Shown: positions 1 to 8,304 of the stretch, one piece after another
How positions within the stretch are numbered: the stretch's first letter is position 1
How the letters are laid out: each line of letters begins with the position of its first letter
Origin: Fictibacillus terranigra
Lineage (GTDB): Bacteria; Bacillota; Bacilli; Bacillales; Fictibacillaceae
Direction: 5' to 3'
Assembly: GCF_030412265.1 (NCBI RefSeq)
Contig: NZ_JAUHLN010000009.1
Coordinates: 1-64,000, forward strand
DNA: 64,000 nucleotides
Notes under the pieces: model-generated
What the model was told of the DNA's origin: nothing
Databases searched by the model: none
The model's input: the letters and a program-made list of their open reading frames with translations, nothing else
Translations under genes and position numbers: made by a program

Positions 1-2
1 TT

Positions 3-632
3 CAATTAAGGGAGTTGAATCAGGAAGATGCAGAGTTATTAATCTCTTATTTTCCAAAAATCGTGAAGACGGATACATACCGAAAGCAGCTGCAGACACG
101 CAACCTGCTCATCGGTTATCTTTTATACACAACAGGCCTTCGGGCAAGTGAGCTCCTAAATCTGAATTGGGGAAGTTTCCGAAAGAATCGAAGAGGCAAC
201 TTATTAGTGGATGTGATCGGGAAAGGCAATAAACCCCGCACTATTCCAATAAAGCAAGAAACTAAGAATCTGTTGTTTAGCTATCGGGAAGTATTATATG
301 AATCAACGGATATCAATATGCAGGATACCAGTCCTTTATTTTACTCGGTATATAATAAGGAAAAAACTCGTTTCGAGAAGAAGCGTTTGACCTACCCAGC
401 TCTTTATAAAATCGTAAAGTCTGCCGTCAAACTGGCAGAGCAAAATACAGCTATTAGTCCTCACTGGTTTAGGCATACTTTTGTGACGGTTATGCTGGAG
501 AATGATGTGCCGCTTGCAGTGGTTAAGGATTGGGCTGGTCACTCGGATATTTCGACAACTAATATGTACTTAGAGCGTATCAATCAAAATAACATGGACC
601 TTCATTTAGAAAAGGTAAGAATTTTTAAATAG
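3..632 (+). CDS. Tyrosine recombinase/integrase, catalytic domain (5' end outside window)
   Basis: Site-specific DNA recombinase of the XerC/XerD/phage-integrase family. The frame is open to the left edge, so the N-terminal DNA-binding domain lies outside the window; the TTG at 15 is only the first possible start seen. All catalytic residues are visible (numbered from that TTG): R43 in TTGLRASELL, K70 in GKGNKPR, H150 and R153 in HWFRH, H176 in GHSDISTT and the nucleophile Y185 in MYLERI. The C-terminus is intact. A strong bidirectional terminator follows at 732-775. It may be the integrase of an island or a stand-alone Xer-like protein; no attachment site is recognisable. The family is certain, the role is not. 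Confidence 0.9.
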   Translation, partial: QLRELNQEDAELLISYFPKIVKTDTYRKQLQTRNLLIGYLLYTTGLRASELLNLNWGSFRKNRRGNLLVDVIGKGNKPRTIPIKQETKNLLFSYREVLYESTDINMQDTSPLFYSVYNKEKTRFEKKRLTYPALYKIVKSAVKLAEQNTAISPHWFRHTFVTVMLENDVPLAVVKDWAGHSDISTTNMYLERINQNNMDLHLEKVRIFK

Positions 633-731
633 ACACTAATATGTACTTCCTTAATTTTGCGTGCACTTTATTCCGGTACAGCAGAAAAATCAATTAGAAA
701 TTAAAATGTAGTTAAAATATTAGTTTGTTAT

Positions 732-775
732 AAAAAAGGCTTATCTTAACAAAGTTGTAAGATAAGCCTTTTTTT
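732..775. terminator. Bidirectional rho-independent terminator
   Basis: A 17-bp stem (A-run, GGCTTATCTTA, loop acaaagttg, TAAGATAAGCC, T-run) has a T-run on both strands. It terminates the recombinase transcript and could stop leftward transcription too. Confidence 0.85.
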
Positions 776-995
776 GGCTATTAAAATGAACAAGTTCGTT
801 ATTTATTACATTGTTTCCCCATTTGTACCATCTTAAAAGAGCATTCCCATTCCTTCTCTTCGATTCTAAACCCCAGTTCTGACCTAAGTTGTCACTGATT
901 AGGGCACCAATTTCTAAAGATGTTACATCTTCTAAATCCTCAAAAGAGGAAATTATTTGTAAAGTTTCTGTAAATAAAACTTTTTTAGCAAGCAA
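741..995 (-). pseudogene. Possible truncated gene fragment, unrecognised
   Basis: This leftward frame of 84 codons reads plausibly as protein (contains SDNLGQNWGLESKRRNGNAL), but its last codons run into the terminator at 732-775. Its first codons lie at the junction with the IstB remnant that begins near 990. It looks like the 3' end of an unidentified gene cut off by the IS insertion. No ribosome binding site supports the apparent start. It could be a chance frame. Confidence 0.3.
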
Positions 996-1375
996 AAGCT
1001 ACGTCAAACGCCTGAAGTTAAGCTGGATTCGGGAGCATTATCATGAGATTAAGGCGGACAGCAACGAAGAGTATTTATTGCGGTTGATGAAACATGAAAT
1101 CGCAGCATCGCGAGGAACGAAAAACAACCTTCTGCTTCAGCAGGCAACGCTGCCGAAGGTGGCTGGAACCCCGTTTCATTGGAAGGACAGCAAGCTGGGA
1201 CAAGGTTTAACAAATGAATATCTTTTGCATGGCGGTTTTTGAATAATCAGGAAAACTTGATTTATTATAGGGGGGTCGGAACAGGTAAGACATTTCTATC
1301 CAGTTTGATTAGCCTTCACGCCATTCAGCAGCAAGGAAAGAGTAGCCACATAATCTTTGTACTCTTGTGTGCGAT
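990..1375 (+). pseudogene. IS21-family IstB ATPase remnant
   Basis: Remnant of the IS21 helper ATPase IstB. The stretch 990-1242 reads LKLSWIREHYHEIKAD and LLLQQATLPKVAGTPFHWKD, the characteristic N-terminal part of IstB. A stop follows at 1242. The next stretch, about 1246-1360, continues in homologous frame with the Walker A motif GVGTGKT and SLISLHAIQQQGKSSHIIFV. The rest of the ATPase domain, the partner IstA and the element ends are not recognisable, so the copy is dead. Confidence 0.8.
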
Positions 1376-1735
1376 GTTTTGACCCAAAGAGAACACGTCA
1401 GTCCTTCGCCTGATTCTTGAAGTTTTTGCACCAGAACCAAATTTCACATATAATACTACTTCTTGTTTACAAAATGTATAAACTTATCTGAGTATAATTC
1501 CAACAATCTGTAGGATGCTCGTTAAACTCTAGTACCGTATGATAAATAAAGAACTTGACTCCTCTTGGCGTTCGGGTGGAATTTGTTGGTTACCAGATGC
1601 ACGAAATACCGAAAGGAAATAAAAAGAGAGTGGTGATTTTCCGACACTCAGAAATGAGTGAGTGAGCAATTGGGGAATTTGTTTCAAAGAAATGATGAAA
1701 TATAGAGTAGTAAAGAATTATGGAGGTATGTGAAA
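1376..1735. other. Upstream region of the M24 gene, AT-rich, no intact gene
   Basis: It holds the dyad at 1498-1517, described separately. No confident promoter or coding frame is visible. A short open stretch near 1400-1480 (reads RLILEVFAPEPNFTYN) may be another gene scrap. Confidence 0.5.
1498..1517. promoter_or_regulatory. Candidate operator dyad shared with 12920-12939
   Basis: The sequence TTCCAACAATCTGTAGGATG contains an imperfect dyad (CCAACA-N3-TGTAGG). The same 20-mer with one change lies upstream of the Fe-S protein gene at 13098. It is about 220 bp upstream of the M24 gene start. A binding site for the local PucR-type regulator is an inference. Confidence 0.5.
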
Positions 1736-2911
1736 ATGTTGCCATTTGAAAAAACAGAATACCAAGAGCGGGTAAGAAAAGTAAAAACAAGCATGGAAGA
1801 ACAAGGAATAGAAGTATTAATAATTACAGACCCGGCGAATATGAACTATGTAACGGGATATGATGCGATGTCATATTACGTGCCTCAAGTCGTAATAGTC
1901 GCAACAGGCTTAGAGGAGCCTGTATGTATTGTAAGATTGCAAGATTTATACTGTGCAACGGAAACAACATGGATGTCGGGAGAAAATGTAATAGCTTATC
2001 CTGACAAATATTTGTGGGAGCCGAAAGTGCTGCATGTCATGGATTTTATTGGAGACTTTTTAAAAGAAAAAGGACTTCATAATAAAAAAACCGGCCTCGA
2101 ATTCGATGCTTCCTATTTTAACGCACATTGGTATAAAACATTAGAAAGAAGTTTGCCGGATGCATCATTTATAGATGCTACGGCACTAGTAAACTGGGTA
2201 AGAGGGCAAAAATCCATAAGAGAATTAGAATATATGCAGATCGCTGCAAGAATAGTAGAAAAGACAATGTATAATGCAATCGAAAGCATTGGCGTTGGGG
2301 TAAGAGAGTGCCATGTTGCAGCAGAAATTTATAGTGACTTAATGAAAGGAACGGGCGTGTATGGCGGTGAATATCCATCACTGGCGCCCATAATGCCTGC
2401 AGGAGAAAGGACAGCAGGGGCCCACTTCTCATGGACAACAGAAGGAAAATATCAAGATGGTCAACTAATATACATGGAGTTATCAGGAAGTTATAAACGA
2501 TATCATGCCCCCCTAACAAGAACAATCTTTATAGGAGAACCGCCTAAGAAAGTAAGAGAAACAGCGAAAATAGTAATAGAGGGACTAGACAAAGCACTGT
2601 CGGCAGTAAAGCCGGGAGTATCATGTGAGGAGGTAGAAAAAGCGTGGCAAACAACCATTAATAGATATGGTTTGGAAAAAGAATCAAGAATGGGATATAC
2701 GGTGGGCTTAAGCTATCCGCCTGTATGGACGGAAAATACGGCGTATTTTAAACCGGGAGAAAAGACGGTCTTAAAGCCGAATATGACGTTCCATATGATG
2801 CCTGGAATGTGGCTTGACGGCTATGGCGTAGCAATCACTGAAACCTTAAGAGTGACTGAAGATGGTTGTGAAACGATAACGAGATTCCCAAGAGAGTTGT
2901 TTGTGAAGTAA
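1736..2911 (+). CDS. M24-family (creatinase/ectoine hydrolase DoeA/EutD-like) protein
   Basis: Pita-bread-fold hydrolase of the M24 family, about 391 aa, the usual size for creatinase and ectoine hydrolase. An N-terminal creatinase domain (DPANMNYVTGYDAMSYYVP, about residues 30-50) precedes the M24 domain. The metal-ligand region normally D...D reads MELSGSYKRYHAPLTRT, so the canonical metal-binding aspartates are absent. That is typical of creatinase- and DoeA-type enzymes rather than aminopeptidases. ATG 1736 is preferred because GGAGG (1722-1726) lies 9 nt upstream; a GTG at 1730 is too close. An EhuB-like fragment directly downstream favours ectoine hydrolase (ectoine ring opening), but another cyclic amide or creatine-like substrate is possible. 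Confidence 0.85.
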   Translation: MLPFEKTEYQERVRKVKTSMEEQGIEVLIITDPANMNYVTGYDAMSYYVPQVVIVATGLEEPVCIVRLQDLYCATETTWMSGENVIAYPDKYLWEPKVLHVMDFIGDFLKEKGLHNKKTGLEFDASYFNAHWYKTLERSLPDASFIDATALVNWVRGQKSIRELEYMQIAARIVEKTMYNAIESIGVGVRECHVAAEIYSDLMKGTGVYGGEYPSLAPIMPAGERTAGAHFSWTTEGKYQDGQLIYMELSGSYKRYHAPLTRTIFIGEPPKKVRETAKIVIEGLDKALSAVKPGVSCEEVEKAWQTTINRYGLEKESRMGYTVGLSYPPVWTENTAYFKPGEKTVLKPNMTFHMMPGMWLDGYGVAITETLRVTEDGCETITRFPRELFVK

Positions 2912-2921
2912 ACCCACGCAA

Positions 2922-3110
2922 CCTGTCATTGACGGAAAAGTGATCCGGGGGTATGGTGCTACCGCCTTCCGTAAGGAAAACGATGATTTTCGTGAAGCTT
3001 TTAACCGTGAGCTGCAGGCTTTGATTCTTAAGATTCTTCTGCGATTCGGATTTACAGTACAAGAGCTTCCTGGAGACGTTCCCCTGAAGAGATATGCAAT
3101 TAATCACTAA
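2922..3110 (+). pseudogene. C-terminal fragment of an EhuB-like ectoine-binding protein
   Basis: An open frame without a start begins right after the M24 gene and reads GYGATAFRKENDDFREAFN, then FGFTVQELPGDVPLKRYAINH and stop. This is the tail of a family 3 amino acid/ectoine solute-binding protein. The signal peptide and most of the protein are missing, so the gene was truncated by deletion. Its position next to a DoeA/EutD-like gene matches ehu-eut ectoine loci and supports that assignment. Confidence 0.6.
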
Positions 3111-3159
3111 CGATTCATGCTTAAAGCTGCTGAACCACTAAGGAGGGTCAACCATGGAG

Positions 3160-3814
3160 TATGTTAGGTTACTAATATTGGCGACCCACTATTTGGCAGT
3201 TTGTATAAATTAATGCAAAAAGTATTGCCTCCTGAAGAGGTATTAGACTTCCAGGTTTGGAAAGAACCATGAGAGGATCCGAAGGTCCGTGTCTTTGTAG
3301 TTTTTCATGATGGTAAGGTGGTTGGAGCCACTGAATACCGCTATTACGAAGAGTTAAATGTGGCGATGACTGACTTTACAATTATTGGACATGAAGAGCT
3401 TGGGGTCGGGAGGTTTCTCGCTCAGCAACGAAATCAAGATCTCCGGGCTGTGGCTGCTTCTTATGGTAATCATTTGTTTGGGATGTTTGCTGAAGTTTAT
3501 AATCCATATCGTGGAGAGCACTTGTTATTTGGAACGATCATTCCAATGGATCGGTTTGTCAGGCGTGAAGTTTTTCCCACCTCGGGTATCGCCGTCTAGA
3601 TCTCCCCTATGTACAGCCATCATGGAAAAATGACGGGGAGGAAGTTATCAGTTTGGATCTATGCTTTAAAAGTACAGATGCGTGGATCGATTCGATCCCC
3701 TCCGAACTGGTTAAAGATTTCCTTGTCACGCTTCTAACCAATAAGCCTGATACGTGTTATCAAATGATAGAGAAGTTAAAATCAACGAATAAGATTGCGC
3801 TTCTTCCTTTTTAA
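3160..3814 (+). pseudogene. Degenerate GNAT-like acyltransferase gene
   Basis: A single ancestral reading can be followed through an in-frame stop near 3271 and a frameshift near 3575. It reads LYKLMQKVLPPEEVLDFQVW, VVFHDGKVVGATEYRYYEE, GVGRFLAQQRNQDLRAVA, then after the shift LGYRRLDLPYVQPSWKNDG and an end at 3814. The GVGRFL segment and the LGYRRLDFPYVQP-like region suggest a GNAT-fold N-acyltransferase. The start is also damaged; a GGAGG at about 3142 precedes ATGGAG. It is not expected to be functional. Confidence 0.5.
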
Positions 3815-3826
3815 CCCATTTATGTG

Positions 3827-3869
3827 AAAAGCACATCTACTCATTCCCGGGTAGTGTGCTTTTATTTTT
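3827..3869 (+). terminator. Rho-independent terminator
   Basis: Stem AAAAGCAC(AT)CTAC with GTAG(T)GTGCTTTT, loop tcattcccgg, followed by TATTTTT. It closes the decayed M24 transcription unit before the PucR gene. Confidence 0.75.
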
Positions 3870-3886
3870 GTCCAGTAATATAAACT

Positions 3887-3914
3887 TGCGTATAATTGAT
3901 ATCAATTATATATT
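3887..3914 (+). promoter_or_regulatory. PucR-gene promoter overlapped by a perfect 20-bp palindrome
   Basis: TATAATTGATATCAATTATA (3891-3910) is a perfect palindrome. A -35-like TTGCGT (3887-3892) and a -10-like TATATT (3909-3914) with a 16-bp spacer bracket it, so a bound protein would cover the promoter. A half copy (CAATTGATAT) recurs near 3954. Autoregulation by the downstream PucR-family protein is inferred. Confidence 0.55.
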
Positions 3915-4059
3915 TTGTATGGAAAGGATCCATTGTATTTTCCATAACTTGTCCAATTGATATTTTAAAATGCTACCATTATAGTTTAATTATTACAGAT
4001 AATCCGAGTTGTCGAAAAAAGCCGGATTTCGATATTTCGTCAACAAACTGGAGGTAATC

Positions 4060-5739
4060 ATGAAGTTTACAATGAAATGTGTACTGGATAGTGACATTCT
4101 TGAACCTGCCAAAGTACGAACAGCTGCACATAACCTTGAAAATATTCCGGTTGAATGGATATCAGTAATGGAGTACCCGGTTGAAAACTATATTCGAAAA
4201 AATGAATTCGTATTGAGTACGGCTATTGGCTGTCATGAGAATTTAGTTGTATTCCAAAACTTCGTCCGGGATGTTATCGATTCCGGGGCCGCAGCAATGG
4301 CTATTGCATTAGGCCGATATGTGGAGGAAATACCAGAAGAAGTGCTGCAGATAGCTGAGGAGCATGATTTTCCTATTATTGAACTGCCTTGGGGTATTCG
4401 CTTTTCCGATATTACCCAAACAGTACTGAGTAAAATAAACCGTTGGCAGAAAAAGACGGTTGACTGTTCAGAAGAGCTCCAAAAAGAACTGCTCTATTTG
4501 TTTCTAACGGATGGAACCTTATCACAAGCTGCGGATATTATCGAGGAAAAAACCGGACTGCCGGCAGCTATTGTTGATACTGATGGAATCTTGAAAGGCA
4601 GAAGCAAAAACGCGGACTCATTAACTGCCAAATGGGAAGAATATGTACAATCCGTTTCACATCCGGAACTTTGGAATCCGGAAGATTACCTTTCCAAAGA
4701 CATTGGCTGGATCTACTTGAAGGACTCCATCATTCAAGTGAAGATTCGAACAACCAATAAGATTAATGGATTCCTTCTTTTGGAACAGCCATCTGAAGTG
4801 CTGCTTAATTCGCTTTTTACCAATGGGGAAGAATATATGCTGGAATATGCAGCAACAGCCACATCGTTATGGTTTCAAAGGGAGACGACCATCAAAGAAA
4901 CCGAATTGAGATTAAGGGATGATTTTGTCTGGAGCCTAGCCAAGGGAGAATATGACTCCTGGGATCATATTCTGTCAAGGGCAAAATCCTTAGACTATAA
5001 TGTAAATCTTCCGTATGTATGTATCCTTGGGTTCGCTGAGAATCTGGAAAGCATCTTTGAGAAGACAGAAGCGGATAAAGCAACATACGAACAATGGTTA
5101 CAGGTAACGACCCGTGCTATCGAGGAACAGGTCATTCTTTCAAGGGAATCTATCCATCGGAAAGTGATGGCGACCTATCAGCGGGAACGTTTAATCGTTT
5201 TTTTGGAAGCTCCCTTAAATCAGGTGAAGGATACGTTTAATCTCTTTCTTGACAATGTAGAAAGCAGACTGAAAAAGCGATTCCCGGGTCTGATTATGTC
5301 GTGGGGAATTGGAGAGAATCACGCTGGAATTCAAACCTTCCACGATAGTTTTAATGATGCAAGGATTGCGCTGGATATAGGCCGCCGCCAAATTGGCCCA
5401 GGATATCGGCATACTTACTCCAATACTGGTATTTTAAGAATTTTGGTTACAATTTCCAAAAACTCTGACGTATTCGCAGTAATTTTATCCACTATTGGAC
5501 GATTAATCGATTATGATAACAAGCGGGGGGGAGATCTCATCCATACACTTACCTCCTATATACGTAATCAAGGCAATGTAAGTCAAACGGCTCGAGCTCT
5601 CCATGTCCATAGACATACTTTATTATACCGGCTGAAGAAGATTGAAACCCTTACGGGGCGTTCGCTTATGAATCCGGACGACCTGTTTTTGCTCGACCTC
5701 AGCATAAAACTTTGGTCGATTAGTCATAATCAAGAGTAA
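4060..5739 (+). CDS. PucR-family transcriptional regulator
   Basis: DNA-binding regulator of about 559 aa with the usual PucR architecture. There is an N-terminal PucR domain (about 15-125, with ENYIRKNEFVLSTAIG and FPIIELPWGIRFSDI), a central GGDEF-like CdaR region (about 300-430) and a C-terminal HTH_30 domain (NVSQTARALHVHRHTLLYRL). The start at 4060 is chosen because GGAGG (4050-4054) lies 5 nt upstream; the frame is open further up to 4009. Family members often control catabolism of purines, polyamines, betaines or related nitrogen compounds. Here it sits between the ectoine-hydrolase-like gene and a ProP-like transporter, so it probably governs that regulon. Confidence 0.92.
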   Translation: MKFTMKCVLDSDILEPAKVRTAAHNLENIPVEWISVMEYPVENYIRKNEFVLSTAIGCHENLVVFQNFVRDVIDSGAAAMAIALGRYVEEIPEEVLQIAEEHDFPIIELPWGIRFSDITQTVLSKINRWQKKTVDCSEELQKELLYLFLTDGTLSQAADIIEEKTGLPAAIVDTDGILKGRSKNADSLTAKWEEYVQSVSHPELWNPEDYLSKDIGWIYLKDSIIQVKIRTTNKINGFLLLEQPSEVLLNSLFTNGEEYMLEYAATATSLWFQRETTIKETELRLRDDFVWSLAKGEYDSWDHILSRAKSLDYNVNLPYVCILGFAENLESIFEKTEADKATYEQWLQVTTRAIEEQVILSRESIHRKVMATYQRERLIVFLEAPLNQVKDTFNLFLDNVESRLKKRFPGLIMSWGIGENHAGIQTFHDSFNDARIALDIGRRQIGPGYRHTYSNTGILRILVTISKNSDVFAVILSTIGRLIDYDNKRGGDLIHTLTSYIRNQGNVSQTARALHVHRHTLLYRLKKIETLTGRSLMNPDDLFLLDLSIKLWSISHNQE

Positions 5740-5845
5740 GAATATTTCGCAGTATTTACAAACAGTTTCATTTTATGCATGATTGATGTTGCCTTAATTG
5801 AGGTACTGCCAACATTTCGAAATTTTGCCCGCTAAGTAAATATCA

Positions 5846-5894
5846 AAATAAAGAAATCGGTTTCCTGTATGATCAGGAATCGACTTCTTTATTT
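5846..5894. terminator. Bidirectional terminator between convergent genes
   Basis: A long imperfect stem (AAATAAAGAAATCG...TTTCCTG / CAGGAA..CGACTTCTTTATTT) sits between the convergent PucR and MFS genes, with A/T runs on both sides. Confidence 0.75.
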
Positions 5895-5904
5895 TAACCC
5901 TTCA

Positions 5905-7404
5905 TTATTTAATTGATACACCCCGATTATGGCCAAGACCTATTATTTTTTCCTCGTCTATTTCCATATTCAATTCCTCTTTCCACCAAAGAGCTTCATC
6001 TGGATTTTTCAAGATTTCATCAATTTCGTTTAGATCCTCAACAGCCGGCATAGATCCACGTAACGATCTACCAGCGGTTTCTTTGACAAAAAAGCCAACT
6101 ATGATGAGTCCGAAAAGACAAGAAGCCATTAAATAATAAGCTGGAATCATACTATTGTTGGTGATACTTACCATCCAAGCAACAACAAGAGGGGTTGTCC
6201 CTCCGAATAAGGAAGTTGAAATATTGTATGTGATCGCAAGTGATCCAAACCGTACGTTCGTAAAAAATAAAGACGGCAGCGTTGCTGGAAGTGTTCCCTG
6301 GAAACAAGCAAGCTGACTACCAAGGAGAAGCAGCCCCAAAAAGACAATAAAATCATTACCAGTTTTCATCATCATAATTGCTGGTATACTGAGTAAAATG
6401 TTACCAATTAGAGCTCCCTTTATAATACGATTGCGACTACGAATACGATCACTTAAATATCCCATCCCTAAGATGATAGGAATCATGAGAACCATAAGGA
6501 GAAGGACCAAAAATAATCCTTTCGTTTCACCATAGCCAAGTTCTTCGGATAAATAAGATGGCATATATGTAAGTACCGTATAGTTCGTCGTGTTATAAAA
6601 GAGAACTATTCCTATACAAATCAAAAGTGGTTTCCAATGGTGGGTTAAAATTTCTTTAAAAGAAGCACGGTGTTTTTCCTCTTTTTCTGCTTTCGCCATA
6701 GCCTTGAAAGCAGGTGTTTCTTCTAAGTGAGAACGGAAGTAAAAGCCGATAAATCCTAAAGGACCGGCAATCAAAAATGGAATTCTCCATCCCCATTCAA
6801 CCATCTTGTCAGGACCGAGGAGGTATGACAATAAAGTGACTAAACCAGCACCTGCAATAAAACCGACGAGCGACCCAACTTCTAAACCACTCGCTAAAAA
6901 ACCACGTTTTTTATCTGGCGTTGATTCGGCAATAAAAGTCATTGCACCTGCATATTCTCCTCCAGTTGAAAATCCTTGGATTAACCTAGTAATAAGTAAC
7001 AAAATAGGAGCAGCAATACCGATAGTAGCATAGCTTGGAATAAGACCGATACTTAATGTTGATCCAGCCATCATGATTAATGTTAAAGCCAAGATATTCT
7101 TACGCCCGATTCGATCCCCCATCATACCAAAAACAAAACCACCTATCGGACGAGCGATAAAAGCAATTGCAAATGTAGCAAAAGCATAGATCAATTGGAA
7201 GGAAGAATCAATTTCTGGAAAGAAAACTTTACCAATCGTAATAGCTAAATATGCATAGAGACCAAAGTCAAACCATTCCATGGCGTTACCCAACGAGGTA
7301 GCAATAACGGATTGTTTAGCAATCTTCGTATCTACGATATTAACATCCTCTTTTTTAAACTTTTTATCAGATCCTCCAAGAATGTTTTTTGATTTATAGT
7401 CCAT
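5905..7404 (-). CDS. ProP-like MFS symporter (metabolite:H+ symporter family)
   Basis: Integral membrane transporter of 499 aa with 12 predicted helices. It carries hallmark MHS motifs: GNAMEWFDFGLYAYLA near residues 37-52, FGMMGDRIGRKN after helix 2 and RLIQGFSTGGEY. It is closest in character to proline/glycine betaine/ectoine transporter ProP, but shikimate, citrate or ketoglutarate permeases share the signature. It lacks the long coiled-coil C-terminus used by E. coli ProP for osmosensing. ATG at 7404 follows TAGGAGGAATTT. A 12-bp palindrome lies just upstream (7426-7437). The likely role is uptake of the substrate degraded by the neighbouring amidohydrolase/Etf genes. Confidence 0.88.
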   Translation of the reverse strand: MDYKSKNILGGSDKKFKKEDVNIVDTKIAKQSVIATSLGNAMEWFDFGLYAYLAITIGKVFFPEIDSSFQLIYAFATFAIAFIARPIGGFVFGMMGDRIGRKNILALTLIMMAGSTLSIGLIPSYATIGIAAPILLLITRLIQGFSTGGEYAGAMTFIAESTPDKKRGFLASGLEVGSLVGFIAGAGLVTLLSYLLGPDKMVEWGWRIPFLIAGPLGFIGFYFRSHLEETPAFKAMAKAEKEEKHRASFKEILTHHWKPLLICIGIVLFYNTTNYTVLTYMPSYLSEELGYGETKGLFLVLLLMVLMIPIILGMGYLSDRIRSRNRIIKGALIGNILLSIPAIMMMKTGNDFIVFLGLLLLGSQLACFQGTLPATLPSLFFTNVRFGSLAITYNISTSLFGGTTPLVVAWMVSITNNSMIPAYYLMASCLFGLIIVGFFVKETAGRSLRGSMPAVEDLNEIDEILKNPDEALWWKEELNMEIDEEKIIGLGHNRGVSIK

Positions 7405-7425
7405 AAATTCCTCCTATAAAATATA

Positions 7426-7437
7426 TTGATATATCAA
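7426..7437. promoter_or_regulatory. Palindrome TTGATATATCAA upstream of the ProP-like gene
   Basis: A perfect 12-bp palindrome 22 bp upstream of the start codon. It resembles the core (TTGATATCAA) of the palindrome in the PucR promoter. It may be a second operator for the same regulator; AT-rich chance occurrence is possible. Confidence 0.35.
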
Positions 7438-7480
7438 AGGTTATAGGGTTGTCTAAAACATATATATAAATCCAATTTTT

Positions 7481-7663
7481 TTGCTTAATCTAAATCTGAT
7501 GGAATTAATCTGGAATTGGCTCAAAGAGGGTGTGCTGTCAAATCGGTATTATCAGGACCGTTCGGATTTAAAAGCCGGAATTGAATCATTTTTACAGTAT
7601 CTTTTGGATTATGTAGAACAGGTAAAAAGCCGAGTCCAGAATGTTTATATGTCCTTTTTTTAA
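7481..7663 (+). pseudogene. IS630-type transposase C-terminal remnant
   Basis: It reads LNLNLMELIWNWLKEGVLSN then IESFLQYLLDYVEQVKSRVQ. This matches the C-terminal end of IS630-family DDE transposases (NLNPIExLWxWLK...), including the last catalytic region, where the glutamate is kept as MELIW. Nothing upstream of it remains because the ProP gene region abuts it. The element is dead. Confidence 0.65.
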
Positions 7664-8304
7664 CTTTTTCCGACACGCTTGTAAACATGATTTTTTTTGG
7701 AAGATTTAACTTGAATATAGAGATGTCAACATCCATTGGGGCTTCTGTTCAGCTATAAGGTTTTTATTGGTGTATTCTCCATGCCTTCCCTAGCAAAGAA
7801 GTAAGGTTAGCCTTGTCCAACACCTCCTTGATTAATTTCAATCATGGCACTTTACTCAGTTCTAACACGAAAGGACCTCAACACATTTTTTTATCTCTTT
7901 CGTTATATAAATTTCAATTATTACGTTTCCAAAAGAAATATGGTACTTCTAATTCTGACTTATCTTCTAATATAATTAGTTTTTTTATTTTTTAAAAGAA
8001 TCGTGTTAGATTTCCTAACATAAAATCTTAAATCTTGGAAAATACCAAAATGTAGAAATCCTTTTAGACTACGCTAATGTGTATGAAATAAAGAGGAAAA
8101 CATAAAATTTTATCGCCTTTTTTGATAGCGCTTTCAAAATAGTATAGTATTTAAATTATAAAAAGATTTTGTCGAAAATACATCTTTTAATATGTATGAA
8201 TTTTCAGATAATAAATTATACAATTTGTTGGATAGTGGACTTTGTGATTTTGTCGTTTGGGTATGTTGGTTGATCCCCCATTCATGGACAGCGTACAGCT
8301 ACGG
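7664..8304. other. AT-rich intergenic region, no gene
   Basis: It is about 640 bp with no supportable coding frame. It contains a perfect cre-type box (8123-8136) that is not placed before any intact gene, and a TTGTTGGAT half-site-like sequence near 8226. It is probably the remains of a deleted gene's control region. Confidence 0.5.
8123..8136. promoter_or_regulatory. CcpA-type cre box (orphan)
   Basis: TGATAGCGCTTTCA matches all fixed positions of the cre consensus TGWNANCGNTNWCA. The nearest gene ends rather than starts here, so the target gene seems lost or lies elsewhere. Confidence 0.55.

Noticed and set aside
1550-1600. TTGGCGTTCGGGTGG as a possible sigma-54 promoter
   Set aside because: The invariant GG-N10-GC spacing is not met, and no enhancer-binding regulator gene is present in the window.
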